The position numbers and the translations under genes are program-made. The notes under the pieces were generated by a model. It did not search any database, had not been told where the DNA came from, and saw only the letters and a program-made list of their open reading frames with translations. Of a stretch of DNA of 64,000 nucleotides, positions 10,871 to 21,700 are shown piece by piece (within the stretch, counting starts at the first letter, position 1; every line of letters begins with the position of its first letter). Origin of the DNA: Campanula takesimana (Eukaryota > Streptophyta > Magnoliopsida > Asterales > Campanulaceae); NCBI GenBank assembly GCA_026119855.1, contig JAOWBW010000162.1:1059076-1123075 (forward strand), read 5' to 3'.

Positions 10871-11605
10871 ATCGGCTATGGCTGCATAGATGGTGCAATA
10901 GCCAGCAGATCTTTGATGGTTCTGCTAACTTGCTGGGTTTGGCGGAGGGAGATACAAATCATTGACGGCACCGCTAAGGAAAAGATAAAGATCCTATGGC
11001 ACACGTCAACGTAAGAGATGAAGATGAAATTGCAGGCAGTAATGGTGGATTCAGAAAAACATAAAGAGGGGAGAATCAGGGAGGGAGGGGGAAGAAGAGG
11101 GGTGTGACAATTTAGGCTGTTGTTGCTGGTTTCTCCATTGCTTCAGATGGAAGTCCATGGTTCCAGTTGCAGAAAGAGGAAGTGTGTGAGAGAGAGTGAG
11201 ATGTGTCTAATTTGATTTGGTTTTTGGGTTTATAATAAGTGAATAGTGAAAGCTTTTTGCAGAGAGAAGTGATGGGTTTTTTTTTTTTTGACTCTTTATA
11301 ATCTTTTTGTAGGAAATAGAGTGAGGTGAAAGGTGGTTGTAGTGTATGGTGCTGCCAAGTTGTGTTTTGGAAGAGAAGCCTCTAGGGCACTTGAGTAGAG
11401 AGAGTCAGATAAGACAGTTGAGAGGATATTCAATCAAATACAGTAATATTACTCTCAAAGTTTAATTACAAAAAAATAAGAACAATAAAATAAAATAAAA
11501 TTATGTGAACATGAGTGAGAAAGTGTGATACTCTCTCTCTCCCATACTAAAAATGTTTTTATTTTATTTTTTATTTTATTCCGGACTATAATTCTTAGTT
11601 ATTTA

Positions 11606-12033
11606 CTCCTTCCGTTTCATGTGACTTGAAGAGCAAAAATTTTGGCACACAAATTATAGAAAAGTAAGAAGAGAAATAGTGGGAGAAGGTGTTTGTGAGT
11701 ATGAAAAATTAAATAGGAGAGAGAATGAGTGGGTGGAATAGTAAGTTGATTGGTATTGTGAGTGTAAAAGTAAAGTAGGAGAGATAATGAGTGGGAAGAA
11801 TAGTAAATATTCTTTATCATTTTGGGCAGTCTCTTTTGTGAGTATGAAAAATTAAATAGGAGAGAAAATGAGTGGGTGGAATAGTAAGTTGATTGGTATT
11901 GTGAGTGTAAAAGTAAAGTATGAGAGATAATGAGTGGGAAGAATAGTAAATATTCTTTATCATTTTGGGCAGTCTCGTGATGTGGAACGGACAAAAAATG
12001 AAATAAGTCTCCAGTGACATGAAACGGAGGGAG
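11606..12033. mobile_element. Stowaway-like MITE with internal 143-bp duplication
   Basis: Ends CTCCTTCCGTTTCATGTGAC and GTGACATGAAACGGAGGGAG, with TA on both sides (11604-11605, 12034-12035). Inside, a block starting GTGAGTATGAAAAATTAAAT occurs twice with a period of about 143 bases (from about 11695 and 11838), which explains the element's unusual length. Minus-strand frames here just read through the duplication. Confidence 0.8.
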
Positions 12034-12042
12034 TATTACTTA

Positions 12043-12307
12043 CTCTCTCCGTCTCTCTTAAATCTACAAAAATTACCCTTTTGGTTGTCCCACTTTAATC
12101 TACAAAGACCCAAAATGGAAATGTCTTAATACTTTTAAAAGAATGAGACCCACTTGTCATACTCACAATAACTATCAACTCACTATTCTCTACCCCACTT
12201 TCTCTCTCCTACCGAACCATCTATACTCACAACAATCAACTTTTTCTCTTTCTCCTTAATTAATGTGACCAACTCAATTTTTGTAAGTTAAAGAGGGATG
12301 GAGGGAG
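12043..12307. mobile_element. Stowaway-like MITE
   Basis: CTCTCTCCGTCTCTCTTAAA at the left, TAAAGAGGGATGGAGGGAG at the right, and TA at 12041-12042 and 12308-12309. It lies only a few bases from the preceding MITE, both inside the MULE at 10337-13736. Confidence 0.8.
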
Positions 12308-12462
12308 TATAATGTATAACGTGACTCATTTGTCATTCTAAAAAAAAAAAACTTTTTACCCACTTTTTCTCTCCTATTTTATTTTTCATACTCACAACAA
12401 TTATTTTTTCTTAATCTTCATGTAAATTCAAAGTAAGAACCTTAGTCCGAGAGGAATGTATA

Positions 12463-13560
12463 TCAATATTTTTATTGGTCTACGACATGGCTCTCAGTGT
12501 TTTAACAGGTGTAAGACATGGCTATAGGTCTGCGACATGTCTCTTAGTGTTTTTATAGATCTGTGACATGGCTCTCAGTGTGTTTTTATAGGTATGTGAC
12601 TTGTCTCTCACTATTTTTATATGTCCGCGACATGTCTCTCAGTATTTTTATAGGTATGTGACATGTCTCTCAGTATTGTTATAGGTCTGCGACACGTTTC
12701 TCAGTGTTTTAATACGTATGTGACATGTCTCTCAGTGTTTTTATAGGTCTGTGACACGTCTCTTAGTGTTTCTATAGGTCTGAGATATGTCTCTCAGTGT
12801 TTTTATAGGTCTGAGATACATCTCTCAGTGTTTTTATAGGTTTGAGACACGTCTTTCAGTGTTTTTATAGGTTTGAGATATGTCTCTCAGGGTTTTTATA
12901 GGTCTGAGACACTTGTCTCAGTATTTTTATAGGTATGTGACATAGCTCTCAGTGTTTTTATATGTCGGAGACATGACTCTCAATGTTTTTATAGGTTTGA
13001 GACATGGATATCAATGTTTTTATTGGTCTACGACATGGCTCTCAATGTTTTAACAGGTGTAAGACATGGCTATAGGTCTGCGACATGTCTCTTAGTGTTT
13101 TTATAGATATGCGACATGGCTCTCAGTGTTTTTATAGGTATGTGACTTGTCTCTCACTATTTTTATAGGTCTGCGACATGTCTCTCAGTGTTTTTATAAG
13201 TATGTGACATGTCTGTCAGTATTGTTATAGGTCTGTGACACGTTTCTCAGTGTTTTAAAGGTTTGCAACATAGTTCTAAGTATTTTTTTATACGTATGTG
13301 ACATGTCTCTCAGTGTTTTTATAGGTCTGCGACACGTCTCTCAGTGTTTCTATAGGTCTGAGATATGTCTCTCAGTGTTTTTATAGGTCTGAGATACGTC
13401 TCTCAGTGTTTTTATAGGTTTGAGACACGTCTCTCAGTGTTTTTATAGCTTTGAGATATGTTTCTCTGTGTTTTTATAGGTCTGAGACACTTGTCTCAGT
13501 ATTTTTATAGGTCTGTGACATGATTCTCAGTGTTTCTAAGAGTCTGAGACATGAATCTCA
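12463..13560. repeat. 31-bp minisatellite with higher-order duplication
   Basis: About 35 imperfect copies of a ~31-base unit (core TCTCAGTGTTTTTATAGGTC followed by TGMGACATG). The array consists of two large halves: the landmark TATTGGTCTACGACATGG occurs at 12473 and again at 13021, and the order of variant units after it is largely repeated, so a block of about 548 bases was duplicated. No protein is encoded. Confidence 0.9.
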
Positions 13561-13736
13561 GAGCGGGATGAAAATATGACCTGAAAATATGGCCTGGAAA
13601 GGGGGAGCACCCTTATAAGGGGTAGTTAGGGGTATTCTTGGCTATTTTTGTCCCTTGGGTTCTTAAGCAATTAAAAAAATATTGTGTCTTCTTTAGAAAT
13701 AAAAGTTAGAATAAAGGGCTTTTAAGAAAATGTCCC

Positions 13737-15140
13737 TACAACCAATACCCATCCAAAAAAAAAATCCCCTCCTTTTTTCATTTTATTTTTAATATAAACA
13801 ATTATTATTAAATACACTAAAAAGATTTTAAAAGATAACATGTAAAAAAACATACCAAAAAATTAAATAATAATAATATTTTCATAATATGCCGCAATAA
13901 TTCATTATTAATATAAAACTTAAAGAGAAGTATCATGAATTGAAAACATAATTTCTCCAAACAATTTGTACTTTCATTTAATGCATATCTTACATTGAAG
14001 AATTTAGTAACGAAAAAAATAATATTGAAACTTGTAATGCATAACTTCTACATATCATGATTTTTTTTTATTTTGTATTAACTTCTTAATAATTTGTTTT
14101 TACATGTTTTTTTTAAAAAAACGAATTTGTTTTTACATATTATCTTTCTAAAATATTTTGTATTAACTTCTTAATAATTTTTTTTTTTTTGAAAGAATTG
14201 GTTGGATATTATAATTGTGTAATAAAACATAATATTTTGATTACGGAAATATAATATTGAATCTGGTTTGTTATAAAGGAAAGCCTAACGTTTAGGACGA
14301 AAAATGGAGTAAATTGGTTGGATAAAATTTTACAAGACTTCTCAAGATTGCCCAAGATTAAATATTAATTTCTTTACCATATAGTGCTTATAGGATAGAA
14401 AAACCGTTTTTTTAATTGTACTTCAAATTTCAGATGTAAAATTTTGATGTATCATTAAATTATTGGTTAAGAATGGAAGGATGTGATGGATTCAAGATCA
14501 AACAATAGGATTACTTGTCAATTTGGACTTTGATGTAGTACAATTTTGTTATCTCAACTAAATTTTAAGAATCCTTTCTCAAAAAATAAACTAAATTTTA
14601 AGAATTAATATTTGTTTGCTAAAAAAAAAAGAATTAGTATTTGTTAAAGATTCTATCTTCAATAACATATTTTAAATCGTTAATAAAATTAATATTTTGA
14701 TAAAAAATCAATTATGTTGAGAAGTAAAATAAAAGTGATTTTACATTTTGGGGATGGAGTGAATATTTAAGTTTGAGAAGGTTCCAATACATTTCATAGT
14801 ATGTTGACTGTTGTTGCAAGAGACTAGTTAGAGTCTGCATGCCCAAGTTGGTTCACTTTTCATGACGGCTAGCCTAACTCGTTGCTCCGGTAGGCCGCAC
14901 ACCATTTCATTTGCATGAATGCCGTTTGATAGTAGTAGTGGTCATTTTCGAATTTGTGGTCCCATTAATCTTTCCATTCTATAATATTTTAAGTACTTAA
15001 ACAATTAACTTTTTTTACAATAACAGCTATATAATCATAAATAATGGTAGTTTAAGCAAATTATGTTAAAAATTTATGAAAAACCGTAAAACTGCAAGTA
15101 TGTTGAGGCAAAAAAAAATCTCCAAGTATTTTTGAAACAT
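13737..15140. other. AT-rich intergenic DNA, no gene seen
   Basis: Long A and T runs with TTAATAATTT-type motifs and a partly repeated segment near 14090-14180. I see no coding frame, RNA gene or element ends here. Confidence 0.5.
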
Positions 15141-15145
15141 AAGGA

Positions 15146-15681
15146 TGATGTAAAAGAGTTGCAGCGGAATTAAAATAAAAATAACCGGATAGGCAATTAA
15201 TCGAATCAACGAATTAATTGACCCAATTCGAATTCACGAATTAGGGTTTAGCAAGAACAACACCAAGATGATGAGATTCTTGTGTAAACGAAGAAATCCA
15301 CCTTCAAACAAACCAACAATGGTTTTCTAGGGTTTAACCCAAAGTTGCAATTGAATAACTAAAAACAATTAATAATGTTTACAAACCCTAAAATAAGTTT
15401 TATACTCCCAAAAACGAAAGCAAGAAAAATACCAAAAATACTCTAAATTGTTTAATTAAACCAAAAACGTAAACTGCATAAAAATCCTGTTCGGCAAGCA
15501 GGCGGGCGCTTGGCCTTGACCAGGCGGGCGCCCTTGACGGCAGAACGATTGCTTGAATTCCAGGCGGGCGCTTGGTCTCACCCAGGCGGGCGCTCGGTCC
15601 TTCGGCTGGGCTGCCTGGTCTCACCCAGGCGGGCGCTCGGTCCTTCGGCTGGGCTGCTGTTCTCGATCACGTGCTACATCA
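15146..15681 (-). repeat. 3' LTR of outer Ty3 element (left copy)
   Basis: 536 bases against 493 for the partner at 38530-39022. The difference is a 43-base tandem duplication (starts at CCTGGTCTCACCCAGGCGGG, about 15570-15655) present only here. It contains six or more CAGGCGGGCGC motifs. Apart from the duplication, about 15 substitutions separate the two LTRs by eye (about 97% identity). Confidence 0.88.
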
Positions 15682-16334
15682 TGCGCCTCCACTTGAAAAT
15701 GATTCGTCCCGGAATCATGTACCATAAAAGAACATCTCGTGGCCATCGGTGTGCGAGGTATGGAAAATGGAATGCCAGGCTCGGACTTCCCTTTGGCGAT
15801 CAGCCGTCTTTTCTTCTTAGGCAATGAACCTGAAACAAAATTCTTAGGAATGCAAAGAGAACTAAGATATGTGCCGTTGCCCTTGCACCCACCATTCTCT
15901 ATATCCGTCAATGGGTACAAAGCAAATCTACGCCCATGCTTAACCAAACGGATCACATTAGTACTCCCACAATGCATAGAACCCACATCAAAATGCCACG
16001 GTCTACCAAGCAATAGTTGACAAGCGCTCATATCCACAACATCGCACGTAATCACATACTTATATTTGCCAATTGAAAAGGGAATGATACATTGTTGTGT
16101 TACCTTCACAGAACCAGTAGCATTGATCCATCCAATGATATACGGGGACGGATGGGTACGCACCTCGAGCCTGAGCTTATTGACCAAACCTCGTGCCACC
16201 AAGTTCTCACTGCTGCCACTATCTATAATAAAGCGAACCACCGTATCATTGACCTTTCCCTTTGTTCGAAAAATATTATGACGTGCAGGATTAACCTCCG
16301 CCGTGGGAGTAGTCAATTTACGAACCACACACGC
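15682..16334 (-). pseudogene. aspartic protease of outer Ty3 element (split by insertion)
   Basis: Retropepsin-type protease region, read from the insertion point at 16334 towards the LTR. The active-site segment FIIDSGSSENLVA has the DSG triad, and LLLGRPW matches the second conserved block of Ty3 proteases. The frame stays open to the 3' LTR with no stop. Its upstream part (zinc knuckle and acidic linker) lies at 25525-25630, on the far side of the 9.2-kb Tekay-like insertion, so the gene is cut in two. The frame leads straight to the polypurine tract (minus strand, AAGTGGAGGCGCAT next to 15681) with no RT domain. Confidence 0.8.
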
Positions 16335-18620
16335 TATCACGACCCGAAACCCCGTCCCTATTTTTAGTATAAATAATTATTTATTTGTTTGTTTACTTGC
16401 TTAACTGTTCATTTAAGTATTTATTTAATTAAAAGTTTAGGTGTGCATTTTGTGTGTTATAATACTTTATACCTAGCATTTAATTGATTTTGTGCTAGTG
16501 TAGGATAATTGGATCTTAATTGTTAGTGGGGAGTTTATTTTTAAGGGTAGTAGTGGAAGAGGGGGCCTAGGTGTAACTTTTCAAAATAATCAACTACTCC
16601 CTCTCTTCTCCCTCACCTCCCCCTTCCCTCACCTCTCATTTCCCAGTTCTTCCTCTCCCTCCTTGTCCATAGAAAGGTAAAACTCTCCTCTTCCTTCTCT
16701 CTTCATTTCATTCATCTTCCCCCCATTTCCTCTCATTGTTCATGTTATACCAAATGTCTAGATCGTCGCTAGGTTCGTGGGAAGCTCAATAGAAGTTGAT
16801 TTGGTTGAGTTTGGATTCCTTTGAGGTAAGTTACTAAGCCCCCCCCTTTAGCTTAAAATTGGTCATTTATGTTTGGTGTGAACATTGGATGATGATTTCA
16901 TGTTTAGTTGTGAATTTAAATGTTGATTTGTACCTTGGATCATCTTTGGTGAATTTTGGGTAATGTTGAGCTTTAACCTTGGTTTGGATCCTTAGTTGAT
17001 GTTATTTGAGTTCTTGTAGACTTCTATGTTATGTTGAGTGCTTAGGTATGCAAAAAGAAGGGTTAAATTCGTTGGGTACAAAGTTGGGTTGATTTGGGTA
17101 AGAATTTTGGGGAAGAACCCAGGAGTTTCTGCAGATTTCTCTGTGCGTCGAAGGAGGCGCGCGCTTCCTCTGGAATGAGGCGCGCGCACCCTCAATCTTT
17201 CTTTTGGCTATGTCCTTCTGGTCTAAGGAGGCGTGCGCATACCTTTTGGGGAGGCGTGCGCATCCTCGCTTCCCATTTGATTAAGGTTCCTTCTGATATC
17301 AGGAGGCGTGCGCACCCCCTTTGTATGAGGCGCGCGCTTCCCCTCCCCTGTTCTGATAATTTCTCGTTTCTCGTTCAATCTTCGGTAAGTCATAACTTCC
17401 TCACCCGGACTCCGTTCTAGTTGTGTAAGCTATCGTTTTAAAGCTCCTTTTGAGTACTCCGAGATGAGCGGGTTTATTAAATGAAATGTCTAAGTATTGG
17501 TTGGGAGTGTTGGTTTGGGTCCGTTCGTGATCATGTTTGTAATGTGTTAAGGTGTGTAACCACTGTGCTCTTTTTGAGTAACTTCAAGTGTGATATTGTA
17601 TTGATTGATCTCTTCATGAGAATTAGTTTGAATCCTTTGTGATGAATTTGGCTTGGTTCCCTACTTTGGAATCATTGCCCCGTTGTTGTTTCAAGCGAGT
17701 ATTTATTACTATGTGCTTGTATAGAGTCCAGCTGGCATTGTTGTGTTTGTTTTGGGCAGTGATGTATATTATAATGGCACGAGCCGAGTCCAGTATAATG
17801 TACTTCACTGGTAACCCAGTTTCCCCATGTTCAGTGGCCTTGAGTGGGATGCCCCTTCCCGTGATCGTGGTTGGGATGAGCTAGCTCCTTCGGTGAGTAT
17901 TCTAGCTATTCGCGTGGGGGGATGACTATGTGTTGTTTCTCCCACTTCTGGTTGTTGTTGTTACTTGGTTCCGGAACCGGCTTCAGCTCGTTCATGCTGC
18001 TCAACGGACTCTTCTCAAAGGATGGTGTTCCGTTTATAGAACCTTGGCTCAGTATCCACTTATGAGTGTTTATTTCCGCATTATGTGTTATGTGATGAGT
18101 GGACTGTATCTTTTGTGTTATATGCATAGGTGACTGCCTATTGATTGTTCCTTTGTGATTATCATGTTGGCATGAAATGTAGTTGCATATTAGTAGCTTA
18201 CTGAGATTTTATCTCACCCCTTATTTGTTTACTGTTTTAGATAAGGGCGTGCATCCGGGATAGGTCACTTATCACAAGGAAGGCGTCGAGGTGGTAATTT
18301 CTTTTGGGGTATGTTTGTAAAGGCTACATTATGTAAATGTATAACCTTATTGGGTAGTGTATCCGTGACTTGATCTTGTAACACCTATTTTGGATAACGT
18401 TGGTGTTCACTCTTTTGTATAAGTGAATGTAGGCCTTCGTGCCAAGTATTTTAGTTGTGAAAGTTTTTTGAAAGTTAAGTGGAGGTTTTGCACTCCAAAA
18501 TGGATTTCGTTTATCTTTATGATAGTTTTTCGAAAAGTTTTTGTTAAATGTGATTTATGACGTCTTCCGTGCTCGTCCCGAGCGTGGGGCCATGTAGGAC
18601 CACGGGTACGGGGCGCGACA
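16335..18620 (+). repeat. 5' LTR of Tekay-like element
   Basis: Begins TATCACGACCCGAAACCCC (TG mutated to TA) and ends GGTACGGGGCGCGACA. At about 17155-17340 it carries six AGGCGYGCGC motifs spaced 15-50 bases apart. Short frames within it, repeated in the other LTR, are not genes. Confidence 0.93.
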
Positions 18621-18622
18621 GT

Positions 18623-18640
18623 TGGTATCAGAGCTAGGTT
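18623..18640 (+). promoter_or_regulatory. primer binding site (tRNA-iMet)
   Basis: TGGTATCAGAGCTAGGTT starts two bases after the 5' LTR and is complementary to the 3' end of plant initiator methionine tRNA, the usual primer for minus-strand DNA synthesis in this group. Confidence 0.9.
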
Positions 18641-18700
18641 GTAGATAGTCTAGAGTGACTAAATGACCTAGGAGGGTAATCGAGTATAGAGTGAGTAACG

Positions 18701-21700
18701 ATGAGTGTCTTATGCAGGTACTCGGTAATCATGGTCGGGTCTGATAATGAACAGGGTGGACCTGCCGAACAGGGAAATGCAAGGGAAGAAGCCCTAGCAA
18801 TGTTTCAAGGGATATTCGAGGCGGCATTGAAAACCATGAATGATAACAATCGCAGAGAGGCACCATTGGCTCCGAGGACTGGATTGGAACAATTTCTGAG
18901 GATGAAACCGACAGAATTTGATGGAGGGTCAGATGTGGCTACAGCGGAAAGGTGGGTCGAGTCTATGGAAAAGATCTTTGAGGTCTTACAAAGCTCCGAT
19001 GAGGATAGGGTAAGATTTGCGACCTACAAGCTAGTTGGAGGTGCAGAGTATTGGTGGAAATCGTTGAAAGCTAGTTGGGAGGAGGCACGGATACCCCATG
19101 TTTGGGAGACGTTCAAGAAAAAGTTCAAAGAGCATTTCATTCCTAAGGTGGACCAAGATAGGAAGGAATCCGAGTTTCTTAGCTTGGAACAAAACTTGTT
19201 GACGGTGGCCGAGTATGTTGCCAAATTCACGGAATTGGCTCGCTATTGCAATTACATGGTTTCGACTGAAGAAAGGAAGACCTCGAGGTTTGTCAAAGGG
19301 TTGAAGACCGTGATCAGAACCCAACTTACTTCCCACAAATTCCAAGACCTACAAGATGCCATTGATCGTGCCTACCAGGTGGAGCAGGACATAGTAGAGC
19401 ATAAGAAGAGGACGGAATCAACAAGTGTAGCGAAACAAGGAGGTCAAGGGAAGCCACAACCTCATCGTGGTGACTCTAGAGGAGCACAGAACATGTATTC
19501 ACTTTTCAGGGGAACTTCTCAAGGGCAACAGGGCAACAGGAATCAAGGTAACACCTCGGGGAGTCAGAATAATCGGGTTTGCAATTATTGTCAAAAGGGA
19601 GGGCACTCCGAAGAGAAGTGTTGGAAAAAGCAGGGGAAGTGCTTGAATTGCGGTCAGTTGGGTCACTTTCAATTTAGTTGTCCTAAATCGAAGAATCAGT
19701 CAGTTGGTAGTGGTACCGGGTCGTCTTCGGGTCAGAAGAGGGATGCCTCGGGCAAGCCCAAGGTACAAGGTCGTGTTTTCGCCATCAACCAACATCAGGC
19801 TTCGAATGCTTCTGACGTGATTGGAGGTATTATTTCTATGTTTAATAGGAGGGCACGTGCACTAATAGACCCCGGTTCTTCGCATTCTTATGTGTCTGTG
19901 CATTTTGCATCTCAGTTGTCTTCTTTGCCTGAGTCTCTACCTTTTGTGTTAGAAGTGTCTACCCCTATGGGTAAGAGTTTGGTGACCGATAAGATATTGC
20001 GTGACTGTGATGTGCATATACGTGAGCATGTTTTACTTGCTGATTTGATATTATTGCCATTGCAAGATTTTGATATCATTTTGGGTATGGATTGGTTGAG
20101 TCGATACCATGCTACTGTTGATTGTTTTAAAAAGGTGGTTACTTTTTCTGCCCCTAATGCCCCTGAATTTTCTTTTGAGGCGATTCATTTGAGTAAAAAG
20201 GTTCATGTTATTTCGTATTTAAAAGCTAGAAAGTTGTTGAACCGTGGTTGTGTGGGGTTTCTGGCCAATGTTCTGGATACTACGAAAAAGGTTTCTAGTG
20301 TGGAAGAGGTAAATATTGTTAGGGAGTTTCCGGATGTGTTTTCTACGGAGTACTCTATGCCTCCTGATAGAGAGATCGAATTTTGTTTAGACTTGCTTCC
20401 AGGTACAACTCCTATATCGGCGGCACCTTATAGAATGGCTCCGGTTGAATTGAAAGAATTGAAGGAGCAGTTACAAGAGTTACTTGATCGTGGGTTTATC
20501 CACCCTAGTGTGTCACCGTGGGGAGCTCCGGTATTGTTTGTCAAGAAGAAGGATGGATCCTTGAGGCTGTGTATCGATTACAGGAAGCTAAATCAGGTAA
20601 CTATCAAAAACAAATATCCTCTTCCCCATATTGATGACTTGTTTGATCAGCTTCAGGGGTCGGTTGTCTTTTCGAAGCTTGATTTGAGGAGTGGTTATCA
20701 CCAGTTGAAAATTCGTTCTGAAGACGTTCCCAAGACTGCTTTCCGTAGTAGGTATGGGCACTATGAATTTCTTGTCATGCCTTTCGGGTTAACGAATGCT
20801 CCTGCGGTATTTATGGATATGATGAATCGGGTTTTTAAACCGTATCTTGATACTTTCGTGGTGGTGTTCATCGATGACATTCTAGTTTATTCGAAGTCTC
20901 GGGAGGAGCACGAACAACATTTGCGAATGGTCTTATCTATTCTTCGGGAGAAGCAATTGTTTGCGAAGTTCAGTAAGTGTGCCTTTTGGCTTGAAGAAGT
21001 TTCTTTTCTGGGGCACGTGGTTTCTAATGGAGGGATATCCGTAGATCCTTCAAAGATTGAAGCTATTGTGGATTGGAAGAGGCCGGAATCAGTTACGGAG
21101 ATTCGGAGTTTCTTGGGCTTAGCCGGGTACTATAGAAGATTTATTGAGGGATTTTCCAAAATTGCTACCCCGTTGACTCAGTTGACCAGAAAGAACGTGC
21201 CGTTTGTGTGGGAAGAAAAATGTCAATTGAGTTTCGATGAGTTGAAAAGGAGGTTGACCACCGCTCATGTACTTGTGTTACCAAATGGGAAAGATGAACT
21301 GGTTATTTATAGTGACGCTTCTAAAGAAGGCCTCGGGTGCGTTTTAATGCAAAATGGGAAAGTGATTGCGTATGCTTCAAGGAAGTTGACTCCGAGTGAG
21401 CAAAATTATCCTACCCATGACATGGAACTTGCGGCTATTGTCTTTGCGTTGCACAAGTGGAAGCATTATTTATATGGGACAAAGTTTGAAATTTTTACCG
21501 ATCACCAAAGTCTGAAGTATCTTTTCTCACAAAAGGAGTTGAACAATAGACAGCGCAGATGGATGGAATTGTTGAAGGATTTTGATTGCACCATTTCTTA
21601 TCATCCGGGTAAAGCAAATGTGGTCGCTGATGCCATTAGTCGGAAATCCTATGTAGCTTCATTGATGGTGCGTGAATGGAAAATGTTGGAAGATGTTCGA

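Larger units (their letters stand above)
10337..13736. mobile_element. Mutator-like (Pack-MULE-like) element
   Basis: The element is flanked by a perfect 9-bp duplication TACAACCAA (10328-10336 and 13737-13745). Its ends are inverted repeats: left GGAAAAATTTCTCAAAAGTC, right (reverse complement) GGGACATTTTCTTAAAAGCC, about 20 of 25 positions equal. A 9-bp TSD is typical of Mutator-like elements. No transposase is visible. The cargo is a GC-rich, gene-like segment with a (TC)n tract (about 10500-11200), two Stowaway MITEs and a 31-bp minisatellite. This makes it a non-autonomous element that may carry captured host sequence; the donor is unknown. Confidence 0.75.

Noticed and set aside
12463..13560. 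Regular ~31-base repeats that superficially resemble a CRISPR array
   Set aside because: Units are directly adjacent without unique spacers, are imperfect, and lie within a plant transposon; this is a minisatellite.
15510..16367. Plus-strand frames opposite the protease of the outer Ty3 element
   Set aside because: They are the reverse-strand reading of a recognisable minus-strand protease and LTR.
17094..17420. Protein-coding frames of 60-108 codons in the Tekay-like LTRs (also repeated at 23999-24325)
   Set aside because: Present in both LTRs, low-complexity readings of the GC motif cluster, no family resemblance.
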